From assembly GCF_000238775.2 (NCBI RefSeq), contig NZ_AFEJ02000002.1, positions 930,001-994,000 on the forward strand: DNA of 64,000 bases, written 5' to 3'. Every line of letters begins with the position of its first letter. Position 1 is the first letter of the stretch. Source of the stretch: Acaryochloris sp. CCMEE 5410 (lineage in GTDB: Bacteria > Cyanobacteriota > Cyanobacteriia > Thermosynechococcales > Thermosynechococcaceae). Shown here piece after piece: positions 1 through 9,504 of this stretch. The notes under the pieces are model-generated. The model ran no database searches. It saw nothing but the letters and a program-made list of their open reading frames with translations, and was not told the DNA's origin. The position numbers were made by a program, and so were the translations under genes.

Positions 1-1065
1 GTGATGTCCTGGCCTCAGATAATCGCCGTTTCCCCGGATGGTCAGCGAGCTTATGTTGCCGAAGTGCGATCGCGTCCTGCTGACGGCATTCAATCCTTCG
101 ATGATATTGACCAAATGCCTCCTGGGGAGAAGATTACCGTGGTTGACATAGCCGATCGTAGCCAACCGAAAGTACTTGAAACCGTCAAAGTCGGTCGCAA
201 TCCTGAACACTTGAGTCTCAGTCCAAACGGGCGCTTTTTGGCTGTCAATTTAAATGAACCTGGCAAAGAATTGCTGATTGCCCAAATCAAGGCAGATGGA
301 ACATTAGGTCATCGCACCTACTTCCCGGTGGAGACAGAAGGAACTCGTGAGGATAATCAGACCGCAATTTGGCATCCTTCCGGGCAATATTTAGCGATGA
401 TTCAGGCAAAGAATCGACGGCTAGGGTTTTATCGAGTGCAAACCGCTAATGAAGAGATTAACCTCACTCCAGTGACTGACTCGCTTCCCCTCGGCAACCA
501 TTTAAGTCACCCTCGTTTTACTGCCGATGGTCGTTTTGTTCTAGTCACAGATTTGAAATGGAGTCTACACACCATTCCAATTTTCAACCATTTGCTGAAC
601 CCCAAAGGCGAATTAATTGCCGTTCAGTTTGAGCCTAACTTAGGAAAAGCGCCCCAGGTCGTTTCTAGGGTTGAAGTGGGTCTGAGTCCAGAGGGGTTTG
701 CCCTCAATCCCGACAACTCTCTCATTGCCACGGTGAATATGCGGCGCACCTATTTACCCAATTTCCTACCCGCATGGCGAGGGAAACCCTACAGTTCCTT
801 ATCATTGGTCCCGTTTGATCCAAGCACTGGCCAGCTCACCCAGGGTAAGGAGTATGGATTCGAAGGCCTCTTAGCCGAACAAGTCACATTCGACACCAGC
901 GGCAATGCCTTAGCCGTAGTGATATACAACTACCGAGAACCCAGTCCTCAAACAGGGGCCATTGAATTTTGGGCTGTAAAAGCGGGCAAATCTCCAAAAT
1001 TAGAGCGCACGGGTTACAAACTGGAGGTTGTCCGCGGTGCCCACGATATCTTCTTAGTCCCCTGA
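1..1065 (+). CDS. Beta-propeller (lactonase/YncE-like) protein, 5' end probably outside window
   Basis: The reading frame is open from base 1 and ends at TGA 1063-1065. It begins at a GTG on the window edge, so the true start may lie upstream. The product has repeated propeller-blade signatures of the type AVSPDGQRAYVAE, LSLSPNGRFLAV, WHPSGQYLAMI and FALNPDNSLIATVN, spaced 40-60 residues apart. This is typical of seven-bladed lactonase or YncE-like proteins. No catalytic residues can be assigned, and no signal peptide is visible because the N-terminus is missing. The function is unknown; secreted or periplasmic ligand binding is common in such proteins but is inference here. Confidence 0.7.
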   Translation: MMSWPQIIAVSPDGQRAYVAEVRSRPADGIQSFDDIDQMPPGEKITVVDIADRSQPKVLETVKVGRNPEHLSLSPNGRFLAVNLNEPGKELLIAQIKADGTLGHRTYFPVETEGTREDNQTAIWHPSGQYLAMIQAKNRRLGFYRVQTANEEINLTPVTDSLPLGNHLSHPRFTADGRFVLVTDLKWSLHTIPIFNHLLNPKGELIAVQFEPNLGKAPQVVSRVEVGLSPEGFALNPDNSLIATVNMRRTYLPNFLPAWRGKPYSSLSLVPFDPSTGQLTQGKEYGFEGLLAEQVTFDTSGNALAVVIYNYREPSPQTGAIEFWAVKAGKSPKLERTGYKLEVVRGAHDIFLVP

Positions 1066-1202
1066 ACAACTTGTAGATGACTTCAGTGGCAATGCAGCGC
1101 AGCAGATAACTCTCAAGATAAAAACGTAGCCTTATTTCAAACTGTTCTACCCAGGTTCGTAGTGGGCCATCATAAAGGGGCTAAAGGGTTTTGGGCTAAC
1201 CT

Positions 1203-1463
1203 GTGAAAAATCTACTGATTCCCCTGTTTATTTTGGGATGTATTAGCCTACTGACAGGCTACTTCCAGTTTATTGTCGATGACAAAGGCAATATTCCTAT
1301 CAATCGTTTTCGACTGACGGGCTGTATCGGTGATGTCCTAGTGGGAATGGTTCTGGGAACCAGCGATTTATGCGCTCGCCAACTATCGGACAAGGCGAAA
1401 TCTGCTTTGTTGGTCTATGGAGGGATTGCTCTTTTTTTTCTGGGATTTCGACTGGGAACTTAA
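1203..1463 (+). CDS. Small hypothetical membrane protein (86 aa)
   Basis: A GTG-initiated frame encodes 86 residues. Two hydrophobic stretches are visible: the N-terminal segment LLIPLFILGCISLLTGYF (about residues 4-21) and a C-terminal one around LLVYGGIALFFLGF (about 69-82). I do not recognise the family. It lies 137 bp after the propeller gene on the same strand and converges with the WD40 gene, whose stop is only 3 bp away. Coding status rests on frame length and plausible membrane topology only. Confidence 0.45.
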   Translation: MKNLLIPLFILGCISLLTGYFQFIVDDKGNIPINRFRLTGCIGDVLVGMVLGTSDLCARQLSDKAKSALLVYGGIALFFLGFRLGT

Positions 1464-1466
1464 GCT

Positions 1467-4400
1467 CTAAAGCGGTGAGCAGAGGTGGCGATGTTGATGT
1501 CCCTGAGCATTATTTTTTAGAAAATTTGAGATCCAACGACAAGCATATTCCTCTTCCTTTATCTGTAGAAGTTTCGCCAAATTCCAGCGCATTAGGGTTT
1601 GGTCATCGCTCGCTGAAACTAAGGATTTCCCATCTGGACTAAACGCAACGCTACGGACTGCACGATCATGCCCGGTTAGCGTTCGCACCAAAGTGGCCGG
1701 TTTCGTTCTTGAAAGATCAACCTGCCAGAGTTTGACCGTGTTATCCATCGCCGCAGACGCTAACCATTTGCCATCTGGGCTAATGGCGACCTCCCGGACC
1801 GCAGATTGATGATCAGGCAGGGTTTGAATTAATTGACCTGAAGCGGTCCATAGCTTAATATCGCTATCTTCTGAGGCCGATACAAACCACTGGCTGTTAG
1901 GACTTATGGCCACACTTTGGACAGCCGCACGATGCTCAGACAGCGTTGTTTTTAAGGTGCCATCCTTTGCCCACAGTTTTAGAGTCTTGTCGAGAGAAGC
2001 GGAAACGAACCATTGACCGTCGGGGCTAAAACTAACATCACGAACGGTGGCTTGATGCCCGTCTAAAATTTGAAAGGGAGTCTGTTCCAATTGCCCTTGA
2101 TCATCAAATTGCCAGCGTTGAATCGTATTGTCAGCGGACCCTATTGCTAACTGGTGACCATCGGGACTGTACTCTACTGACCATAGGCGGCTTGGCGTTG
2201 ATCTTCGGGTGCGAAGTGAGCCATCTGCATTCCAGATATGAATATAGCCACCGCGATCTGTTGTCACAAATTCTGGTTTGTTAGGGTGATAGGCCAACCC
2301 ATGTAAGGGGCCACCTAATTCAGGCGATGTGACTTGAGGCACGGCTTCAAAGGTTGTTGATGTCTGACGATGCCAGCGATAAATTTTGTGGCTAGGGGCA
2401 ATCGCTGCCAGTTGCTGTCCATCCGAGTGATAGGCCACTTGGCTGAGAAAATCTGTGGGGCCAACTAACCGTTGCCAAAAGGGATTGTTAAGCTGCCAAT
2501 AGCGCACTGTTCCGTCTTCTGAAGAAGATAATAAAAACTGACCATCTGGGCTAAATGTGACGGACCAAACGGTCGCTTGATGTCCCTTGAAGGTTCTCAA
2601 TAACTGGCCATTTCGGTGCCAAAGTTTCACTGTTTTGTCGGACGACACTGAGGCGATTAGTTCACCATTGGGGCTAAACGCCATGTCTCGGATTAAGGCA
2701 CCATGACCTGGTAGCTCACTGACTACCTTGCCTTTTTTGGTCCTAATCCGAATTTTTTGATCCAGCCCTGTTGCTGCAATATAGTCCCCGTTTGGGCTTA
2801 ATCGTATGATTCGCAATAATTCGGGAGCTGGTGGCAGCTCCCGAATCAGGGTGCTATCGGCATCACGAATTTGAATAACATGCCCTTTGTAGTTATTAGC
2901 AAGATAGCGACCATCCGCACTTTGGGTAAAAAACTTCGTCTTGGTAATGGAGTTGATCAGTTCGCCTTTGAGTGTCCAAGACTGTACTTTGTGGCTATTC
3001 GTAGAGGTCACAATCCGATCCCCCTTAGCATTGAAGACTAAGGCACGGACCTCAGCATCAAACGATGAGAGGGTATGGATGACCTTGCCTTGCAAATTCC
3101 ACAATTTGACGGTTCTATCGGCTGAAGCTGAAGCAAGGGTTTGCCCATCTGGGCTAAAGACGACTTGGTTGACCTCGGCTTGGTGATTAAATTTTTGCCA
3201 TCGTATTTGTCCATCCCACCCCCAAAGACTGACAGAGCCATCGGCGGCGGCAGTGGCAATTTGGGTGCCATCTGGGCTAATCGCAACATGCTCCACTTTA
3301 ACGCCTAAAGTTAGACGATTTCGCTCCACCATCCGGTGGACGTTACTAAGGAGTGTGGCTTGGATCTCGTTCGCTAGACCATCAGCCCCCTTTTGCAGGT
3401 GATCGAGTTGTTGATGGGCTTGAATAATGTCGGCGAGGGCTTCAAGCTGTCGATGGGAATCCATATTTCCCTGGGAAGAGGAGAGGAAAGCCCTAATGTT
3501 ACTTTCTAGGGTCTTTTGCTCACTGGCCTGGGCCAATTCAGTCTGTTTTTGGGCCGTTTGTGCTTGCTGATAGGCAGCTCCTCCTAAGCCCACAGCAATT
3601 AAGAAGGCAATAGAAACGGTAATGGAGAAGCGCTTTTGGAGTTTGGTGGTTTGCTGTTCCTGTTGAAGCTGGGTTTCAATAGCCCGTGCCCGTTCGGCTT
3701 CGAGGGTCATTTGAATCTGTTTGCGATCGCATTCCACAGACGCCGTTAAAAACTGATGATCCTCATCGCTGAGCCGTTTCCCTTGGGACCAGTCCAGCGC
3801 CTCTTGCAGGGTTTGGCCCCGCAATAACCGGGATTCATCTTGCTGCTCTGAGGCCAACCAAAATTCCAAAGACGTTTTGTAGGGACGGAGTCGGCCGAGC
3901 TGCTTCTCCACCCAAGCTTGATTGAAAACCTGGCGATAGATGGGGTTCTTAACCCGAAGTTGTCCATCCTGCTTAACGACTAACCCCGATAGAATCAGGT
4001 CGGTTTGATCTGGGCTCTCTTCTGCCGGAATAGCGGTAGCCTGCAACACCTGCTGATAAAGTCCTAAGCGCCGACCAGCAGAAGCTGAATGATTGAGCAA
4101 TCGATTCTGCACCGTTCTTAAATGTTCCGGTTCATCCTGGGATTCCCAATGCTGAAGGATATGGTCTTTCACAACTTGCTCGACCCAGTTCGCTTCCTTC
4201 CCCGGTGAAATGCTGACAGCTTCATCACTGGCTTGAGCCACGAGTTGACAGAGCTTTTGGGTCAGGAACGGCTGACCTTGGGTCCAGTACAAAATCGCAG
4301 CTAAGATTGCATCGGCATCCCCACCTTTCAAATCCAGCCCCTGAGCCAATATCTTACTTTCCGCCACCGTAAAACCTTGGAGAGGAATGGCGGTGCCTAA

Positions 4401-4991
4401 ATTAAAGGGCGTACGCTGACGGTTTTGGATCAGGTCCGACGGTGTGGCTACACCAAAAAGGGCAAAGTTGAGTCGACAGTAGTCTGGATCCACGGCCCGT
4501 TGGTTATAGCAAAAGCGAATCAGGGCAAAGAAATCATCAACAGAAAAGGGCAACCCCAAAATACTGTCGATTTCATCGATGAAAATCACCAGTTGCTGAT
4601 CGGGGAACTGCTCTAGCAGCCCAACCTTGATAAATTGACTCAATCGCTGTAGTAAAGAAATATCGGCTTCGTCTTGCCACCAAGATTTGAAGTCAAACTG
4701 ACGGATCAGTTTGAAGTTGCGCCACAGATCTTTGATCATCCCTTTGTACCACTGCAAAGGAGTGATATTCTCGCTACCGATATTGGTCATATCGACAACT
4801 GCACATCGATAGCCCTCTGCCTGCAAACGGTGACGCGTCTGCACGAGTAGAGACGACTTGCCCATTTGCCGGGAGTTCAGGACATAGCAGAACTCGCCCC
4901 GTTTTAGGGCAGCGTAGATCTGCTGATCGGCTTGCCGGGCAATATAGGTCGACGCACTGGCTGAAAGACTACCACCAATCTGATATTGCAT
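1467..4991 (-). CDS. AAA-like ATPase (AAA_35 type) with C-terminal WD40 propellers
   Basis: This 1174-residue protein starts with an AAA-like P-loop domain. The nucleotide loop is NSRQMGKSSLL (residues 39-49) and a Walker B is LVIFIDEID (134-142). A basic/glutamine-rich linker leads to one predicted membrane segment near 450-470. About a dozen WD40 repeats (VAFSPDG..LVSASDD..LWQ patterns) follow from about 540 to 1150, enough for two propellers. This architecture is common in filamentous and other complex cyanobacteria and resembles STAND-type signal hubs, with WD40 as the sensing or scaffolding part. Its start lies 15 bp after the stop of the AAA-GGDEF gene, so the two are probably co-transcribed. 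Ligand and partners are unknown. Confidence 0.9.
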   Translation of the reverse strand: MQYQIGGSLSASASTYIARQADQQIYAALKRGEFCYVLNSRQMGKSSLLVQTRHRLQAEGYRCAVVDMTNIGSENITPLQWYKGMIKDLWRNFKLIRQFDFKSWWQDEADISLLQRLSQFIKVGLLEQFPDQQLVIFIDEIDSILGLPFSVDDFFALIRFCYNQRAVDPDYCRLNFALFGVATPSDLIQNRQRTPFNLGTAIPLQGFTVAESKILAQGLDLKGGDADAILAAILYWTQGQPFLTQKLCQLVAQASDEAVSISPGKEANWVEQVVKDHILQHWESQDEPEHLRTVQNRLLNHSASAGRRLGLYQQVLQATAIPAEESPDQTDLILSGLVVKQDGQLRVKNPIYRQVFNQAWVEKQLGRLRPYKTSLEFWLASEQQDESRLLRGQTLQEALDWSQGKRLSDEDHQFLTASVECDRKQIQMTLEAERARAIETQLQQEQQTTKLQKRFSITVSIAFLIAVGLGGAAYQQAQTAQKQTELAQASEQKTLESNIRAFLSSSQGNMDSHRQLEALADIIQAHQQLDHLQKGADGLANEIQATLLSNVHRMVERNRLTLGVKVEHVAISPDGTQIATAAADGSVSLWGWDGQIRWQKFNHQAEVNQVVFSPDGQTLASASADRTVKLWNLQGKVIHTLSSFDAEVRALVFNAKGDRIVTSTNSHKVQSWTLKGELINSITKTKFFTQSADGRYLANNYKGHVIQIRDADSTLIRELPPAPELLRIIRLSPNGDYIAATGLDQKIRIRTKKGKVVSELPGHGALIRDMAFSPNGELIASVSSDKTVKLWHRNGQLLRTFKGHQATVWSVTFSPDGQFLLSSSEDGTVRYWQLNNPFWQRLVGPTDFLSQVAYHSDGQQLAAIAPSHKIYRWHRQTSTTFEAVPQVTSPELGGPLHGLAYHPNKPEFVTTDRGGYIHIWNADGSLRTRRSTPSRLWSVEYSPDGHQLAIGSADNTIQRWQFDDQGQLEQTPFQILDGHQATVRDVSFSPDGQWFVSASLDKTLKLWAKDGTLKTTLSEHRAAVQSVAISPNSQWFVSASEDSDIKLWTASGQLIQTLPDHQSAVREVAISPDGKWLASAAMDNTVKLWQVDLSRTKPATLVRTLTGHDRAVRSVAFSPDGKSLVSASDDQTLMRWNLAKLLQIKEEEYACRWISNFLKNNAQGHQHRHLCSPL

Positions 4992-5006
4992 AAGCTTAAG
5001 GCCAGG

Positions 5007-6677
5007 TTAGTCAGCCGCAATAGCAATCTGCACCCGATCTCGCCCTAATGCTTTGGCCTGGTAAAGTGCCTGATCCGCTGCTTTGATTAAACTCGTCGGA
5101 TCCTGATCGAGGGTGGGAATGATACTGGCGACCCCCATACTGGCCGTGACAATTTTGGTGGCGACGGTAGAACGATCGTGACTTATCTTTTTCTCCTTGA
5201 TGCAGTTCAGCATGGTCTCAGCTATTTGGGCCGCACTTTCTGCAGTGGTGAGGGGCAGCACCACCACAAATTCTTCGCCGCCATATCGTGCCACCAAGTC
5301 CGAGGCTCGTTGAGCGCACCTTTGCATAGCCTGAGCAACCTGCTGAAGGCATTGGTCTCCAGCCTGATGACCGTAGGTATCGTTGTAGAGCTTAAAGCAG
5401 TCTACATCTGCCAAGATCACGGCCAAAGGAGCTTGCATCTCGCCTAACTGTTGCCACTTTGCCTGAATAAACTCATCAAAGGACCGACGATTGGCAACTT
5501 GGGTAAGGGCATCTAAATTAACAAGCTGTTTTAATTGCGTATTCTCTTCTTCCAGTTGGGCTAACCGTTCTCGCCAAGCATCCAGTTGACTGAAGGTTTT
5601 GTGAACAAAAAATTGCCTATAGAGTTCACAGGAGATCAGGCACTCATTTCTCCTTAGCTCCACTAACCCTAAGCTATTGAGCTTATATGCAATGACGGGT
5701 TCTAATTCAAACCCGCTCTTTGCTGATACCACATCCTTGAGGGCCGCCGCTAGCTCAGGCTGGTGATTGAGGGTGGTTAAGAGCTTCTGGAGGTGGTGGC
5801 GATAGATGCTTGCTTGGGTGGGAGCCTCCTGCAAAAACTGGTCTAGGGTCTTTTGGCCATAGCTAATGTCATACAGGGCCATATTGACTAAAGCAGGACG
5901 CCCACCCACTAAGTCCATTAACTGCTGGGCCTCACTGTCGGATTCCCAGTCCAAACCATAAGCATAGGCCAATGCTTTGACTTGGACCAAATTAAACGGC
6001 GGCAACCGAATCGGCAAGCCCACATTAAACGGCGAGTGATTAATATTCAGGGGAACATACACTTCTGTGGAGTGACTGACCATGAGTCGCAGATGGCGAA
6101 AAACATCACCTTGTTTGGCTTGCTCATGCCAAAAGCGCAACAAGGGTAAGAAATCGACGGCAATGGCGACATGTTCAAAGATCTCTTCAACATGCTGAAG
6201 GGCAATGACCAGGGGGGTATCTAGCTCAGCCAGCAAATAATCTTCAAAATACATGGTGCAGCTTAGCTTTGCCCCAATGTCGTCATCCCAATAGTCATCT
6301 AAACAAGAGGGCTTTCTCAGCTGATAAGTAACGCTAGCGCAGAACCACCGCAAAAACTTGCCAATATTGGTAAAAATATCTTGATCCGCAGTCTGAAAGT
6401 TGATCGTCACCGTCTGATAGCCCTGGGCACGAGCATGAGCAGTGAGCCGCAATAACAGAGAGCTTTTTCCCATGCCTTGGGGCGCTTGAATACGCACTAA
6501 ACCGCCCGGTTTTTCGATGCCCTGATAGGCATGATTCTCCAGGGGTAATCGCTCAATATAGAGGGATGAATCTAACGAAATCGCACCGCTAGGGAAGTGA
6601 AGATCGGCAGGATTAATTGAGGGTCTTGTTGGAACAGAAGAAGGAGGGTCGAGTGGTGACTCAGAAACCGTATTCAT
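5007..6677 (-). CDS. AAA-like ATPase fused to GGDEF diguanylate cyclase
   Basis: The 556-residue product has an N-terminal AAA-like domain with P-loop APQGMGKSS (65-73), related to the domain in the downstream WD40 protein. A short coiled coil (about 365-385) leads to a GGDEF domain (about 387-553). The active site is intact (GGEEF, 466-470). The allosteric inhibitory RxxD site (RASD, 457-460) sits five residues before it, so cyclic-di-GMP synthesis with product feedback is expected from family knowledge. No membrane segment or response-regulator receiver domain is seen; the ATPase domain presumably gates the cyclase. It is the first gene of a likely two-gene operon with the WD40 ATPase. Confidence 0.9.
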   Translation of the reverse strand: MNTVSESPLDPPSSVPTRPSINPADLHFPSGAISLDSSLYIERLPLENHAYQGIEKPGGLVRIQAPQGMGKSSLLLRLTAHARAQGYQTVTINFQTADQDIFTNIGKFLRWFCASVTYQLRKPSCLDDYWDDDIGAKLSCTMYFEDYLLAELDTPLVIALQHVEEIFEHVAIAVDFLPLLRFWHEQAKQGDVFRHLRLMVSHSTEVYVPLNINHSPFNVGLPIRLPPFNLVQVKALAYAYGLDWESDSEAQQLMDLVGGRPALVNMALYDISYGQKTLDQFLQEAPTQASIYRHHLQKLLTTLNHQPELAAALKDVVSAKSGFELEPVIAYKLNSLGLVELRRNECLISCELYRQFFVHKTFSQLDAWRERLAQLEEENTQLKQLVNLDALTQVANRRSFDEFIQAKWQQLGEMQAPLAVILADVDCFKLYNDTYGHQAGDQCLQQVAQAMQRCAQRASDLVARYGGEEFVVVLPLTTAESAAQIAETMLNCIKEKKISHDRSTVATKIVTASMGVASIIPTLDQDPTSLIKAADQALYQAKALGRDRVQIAIAAD

Positions 6678-6895
6678 TCTAAATAGAGTCTTAGCTTAAA
6701 GTTGAGCAAAACCAGGAGGTCAGTTGGTTTGAGCCTATTGTGCCCAGAACAGATTGGCATTCTCAATTTCGATTCAGCTTTTCTTCGTTGAGAGCTTTTT
6801 TTGCCTCTTCTTAAGCTCTGGGATCTCTTCAAGATTAGGGGAGGTTAATGGTGGTGCCGAGGCGGAGGAGGCCAATTACCAGGGTGGGGCGGACG

Positions 6896-7861
6896 TCAAT
6901 GTCGAGGGGGTCGATGTCGAGGCGGATGGTGTTTGGGTGGATGCTGCTTAGGAGGAGAGGGAGGGTGGTGGTGTGGCCTCCGCGAAGGCGGCAGATGATT
7001 GCGGGCAAAACTTGAATCAGGGGTGCCTCGAAAACATCTAGGAATAAACGGATAGGTCTCAGTAATGTAGTAGTGATAGATCCCTTGAGGATGCTCCGGG
7101 GTGACACCCACTCGGCCATTACACTGGTCCAGATCACCGATACCCTGAACAAACTGATAATCCTGCTCAAAGGTACCGTCATATAGCCCTAAAGGGCCGT
7201 CGGGTCTCCGGCCTGACTTTAACCGATAACTCGGTTTCATTTGTTTTAGCTCTGAATTAGCATCTTGGGCATCGGTATAGCCCTTAACAGCGTAGATGGG
7301 AAATCCATCAGCTGCATATCCCACCAAAATCATCGGTTTGGCAGAGGAGAGAGAGACAATTAAACCTGTGGGTAACCCATGATAGTGATATGCTCCCGTC
7401 GGCTGAACATGGGCATGATGGTCATCCAGTCCCAAATTGATAGCCCCAGACAAGGCATTGTACCGCCATCCCGATTGGCGATCGTTATTCCAAAATTCTG
7501 CCGTTCCTGGATCAAACGGAACCCCATTCAATGCCACGCCAAACGGCTGTCTCTTCATAGGGGTAATGGTTGCAGCTTGTTGGGGACGAACAGTCACACG
7601 ATACTGATGGGTTTGGGGTGAGATTCGATTGGGGTTGCCACGATTTGGAAAGGTGCCTGGCGGATGATCAGGGATACCATTACTGGTGATGTAGCGATAA
7701 TTCCCCTTTACTTCAATGGTGACTTGGTGCTGGAATGCCAGTTTTTGGGCAATGGTGGACGACCCTTGAGGATGGGTTTGAGCAGCGGACTCCAGCCAAA
7801 GGGGTAAACAAATAATGCTCCAATGTCCGAACTTTATTCCCCATGTTCGCAGCTTACCCAT
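6896..7861 (-). CDS. YHYH-domain secreted protein with His/Pro-rich tail
   Basis: The 321-residue product carries an N-terminal hydrophobic segment (about residues 10-27, WGIKFGHWSIICLPLWL) consistent with a signal peptide. It also has the YHYH motif itself (GAYHYHGLP) and a second histidine/tyrosine site (IYHYYITETYP), which define the YHYH family. The last roughly 35 residues are almost entirely His and Pro (HHHPPSPPKQHPPKHHPP), a low-complexity tail likely to bind metal. Family members are extracytoplasmic and of unknown enzymatic role; metal binding is inference from the His clusters. It is transcribed toward the GGDEF gene with a 218-bp gap. Confidence 0.85.
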   Translation of the reverse strand: MGKLRTWGIKFGHWSIICLPLWLESAAQTHPQGSSTIAQKLAFQHQVTIEVKGNYRYITSNGIPDHPPGTFPNRGNPNRISPQTHQYRVTVRPQQAATITPMKRQPFGVALNGVPFDPGTAEFWNNDRQSGWRYNALSGAINLGLDDHHAHVQPTGAYHYHGLPTGLIVSLSSAKPMILVGYAADGFPIYAVKGYTDAQDANSELKQMKPSYRLKSGRRPDGPLGLYDGTFEQDYQFVQGIGDLDQCNGRVGVTPEHPQGIYHYYITETYPFIPRCFRGTPDSSFARNHLPPSRRPHHHPPSPPKQHPPKHHPPRHRPPRH

Positions 7862-7993
7862 AGAATGATCGTCAACCCCGTATCCCTAGAGACGCACTCA
7901 GTTTACCCAATCCCATGGGCATGAATGACACTTCACCTAGGGCTAAAGGAACACCAGCTCCTCAAGACATATAGCCGTTTGGTATCCATCCCT

Positions 7994-8599
7994 ATGACGA
8001 TTCCTTTTATTTTGGCCTCTGCCTCCCCCGCTCGTCGCCAACTACTGAAGACGGTCGGTATTGATCCGGTGGTTCTTCCCAGCCATTTTGACGAATCTCA
8101 AGTCACTACAACGGATCCGGAAGCCTTGGTCACCACCCTGGCCACAGGCAAAGCTAAAGTGGTTGCCCACCAGCAACAGCCTCCTGCATTGGTGTTGGGA
8201 TGCGATTCGGTGTTGGAGTTAGGAGGCAAAATTTATGGTAAGCCCCAGGGGATTGAAGATGCGATCGCAAGATGGAAAACTATGCGCGGTCAGACAGGTC
8301 GCCTACTCACCGGACATACCCTGATCGATCTCAGGCAAAACCGTCAGCTCGTCCGTTGCCAAATCACTGAAGTAGATTTTGCTCCCCTAACGGATGGTCA
8401 AATTCGAGCCTACGCAGAAACGAGTGAACCTTTACACTGTGCAGGCTGCTTTGCCCTAGATGGTCGAGGGGGACTGTTTGTCGAGCAGATCAGAGGTTGC
8501 CATAGCAATGTGATTGGCCTAAGTCTGCCGTTACTGCGGCAAATGCTAACAGAGCTAGGTTATGACGTTACAGACCTATGGTCTAACGAGTCACCTTAA
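7994..8599 (+). CDS. maf: Maf-like nucleoside triphosphate pyrophosphatase
   Basis: The family start signature [14 protein letters not shown] follows the ATG at 7994. The open frame extends 23 codons further upstream to 7925, but that extension does not resemble Maf, so 7994 is preferred (201 aa, normal for the family). Conserved Maf features include the catalytic region [18 protein letters not shown] and the segment [16 protein letters not shown]. Family members hydrolyse dTTP/UTP or modified nucleotides to monophosphates in the cytoplasm. The last 17 bp overlap the 3' end of the convergent L,D-transpeptidase gene. Confidence 0.9.
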   Translation: MTIPFILASASPARRQLLKTVGIDPVVLPSHFDESQVTTTDPEALVTTLATGKAKVVAHQQQPPALVLGCDSVLELGGKIYGKPQGIEDAIARWKTMRGQTGRLLTGHTLIDLRQNRQLVRCQITEVDFAPLTDGQIRAYAETSEPLHCAGCFALDGRGGLFVEQIRGCHSNVIGLSLPLLRQMLTELGYDVTDLWSNESP

Positions 8600-9131
8600 C
8601 GGGAGTCCCCACCGCAACCAATTCAAACAGCTCCTGAATATGTTCGTCATACATGCGAACACAACCGTGAGACGCGGCGGAGCCGACGGAAGCCCGATTA
8701 GGGGTGCCATGAAACCCGATCCAGTTTTTGCCATTGGTCCAAAATCCTAACCAACGGGTACCGAGGGGATTATCGGGGGCACCCCCTGGAATGACGTAGT
8801 CCTTACCCTGAAAAGGGTTTTGCCAGGAGGGATTACGAACTTTTGTTTGAACTTCGAAATCTCCTACAGGGGTGGGCCATCCGGCTTTTCCTACCGCTAC
8901 CGGATAGGTTTTTAAGACCTGATCTCCCTGAAATAGGGTCACCTGGCGACGACTAATGCTGAGTTCTAACCGGCGAGTCCCATGGGCACTCGGCAAATAA
9001 TTTCGAGGTTGATCCAAACCTGGCAAAGGTGTTTCAGGAATATTTTGCTCTGCTGCTTGAGCGACATCAAATGAAGCTATTGTGCCGACATAAATTACTA
9101 CACAGGCAATTTTAATAAATTCAGTTTTCAT
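8583..9131 (-). CDS. L,D-transpeptidase (YkuD family), exported
   Basis: This 182-residue protein has a signal peptide (about residues 1-27, cleaved near AAEQN) and a single YkuD catalytic domain. The active-site signature is HGTPN (H141) followed by SHGCVRM (154-160, nucleophile C157). The substrate-side region [18 protein letters not shown] is also typical. Enzymes of this family form 3-3 peptidoglycan cross-links or attach proteins to the wall in the periplasm. The gene stands alone and converges on maf with a 17-bp coding overlap. Confidence 0.93.
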   Translation of the reverse strand: MKTEFIKIACVVIYVGTIASFDVAQAAEQNIPETPLPGLDQPRNYLPSAHGTRRLELSISRRQVTLFQGDQVLKTYPVAVGKAGWPTPVGDFEVQTKVRNPSWQNPFQGKDYVIPGGAPDNPLGTRWLGFWTNGKNWIGFHGTPNRASVGSAASHGCVRMYDEHIQELFELVAVGTPVKVTR

Positions 9132-9504
9132 GGGAGAAATTAAAACAGCAGAAGATGCATTAGAGACGTTAAACCAATAGTTCCCAAAACATCTGCTTCA
9201 AATCTAGCTTATGAAAATTTGAAGAGCAATATTTATTTTGTTTTCGAATATAATTTAATCAAAGAGGTTCTACTTCATTCCTTTTTTTCGCTAAGCGCAT
9301 TTTTAACTCAACCCACCCATTGGCATCAGTGATTGGTGCTGGGGATAGCAATAGCCAGATAAAATGTTAGGGGAGTGTCAGCACAGATCAGCACAGAGTG
9401 GTCTTTCTTTAGAACGCGACAAATGCCGCAACAGAACCATTCTCTGCATTCCTCTTGATTGAGCCTATGAGCCCAGATCAATACCCAGGCATATTCTGAG
9501 TCGG
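9132..9504. other. 373-bp intergenic region
   Basis: This AT-rich stretch lies between the L,D-transpeptidase start and the clostripain-like gene stop, both on the minus strand. It presumably contains the transpeptidase promoter near 9140-9260. I see no open frame with recognisable similarity, no clear hairpin terminator and no RNA gene. Confidence 0.5.

Noticed and set aside
1660-3300. Regularly spaced similar blocks suggesting a DNA repeat array
   Set aside because: They correspond to WD40 repeats in a coding frame.
6896-6990. Repeat-like CAC/CCT-rich tract considered as a CRISPR or microsatellite
   Set aside because: It encodes the His/Pro tail of the YHYH protein in frame; there are no spacers or regular repeats.
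7925-7993. N-terminal extension of the maf frame
   Set aside because: The 23 added residues do not fit the family, whose sequence begins at the ATG 7994.
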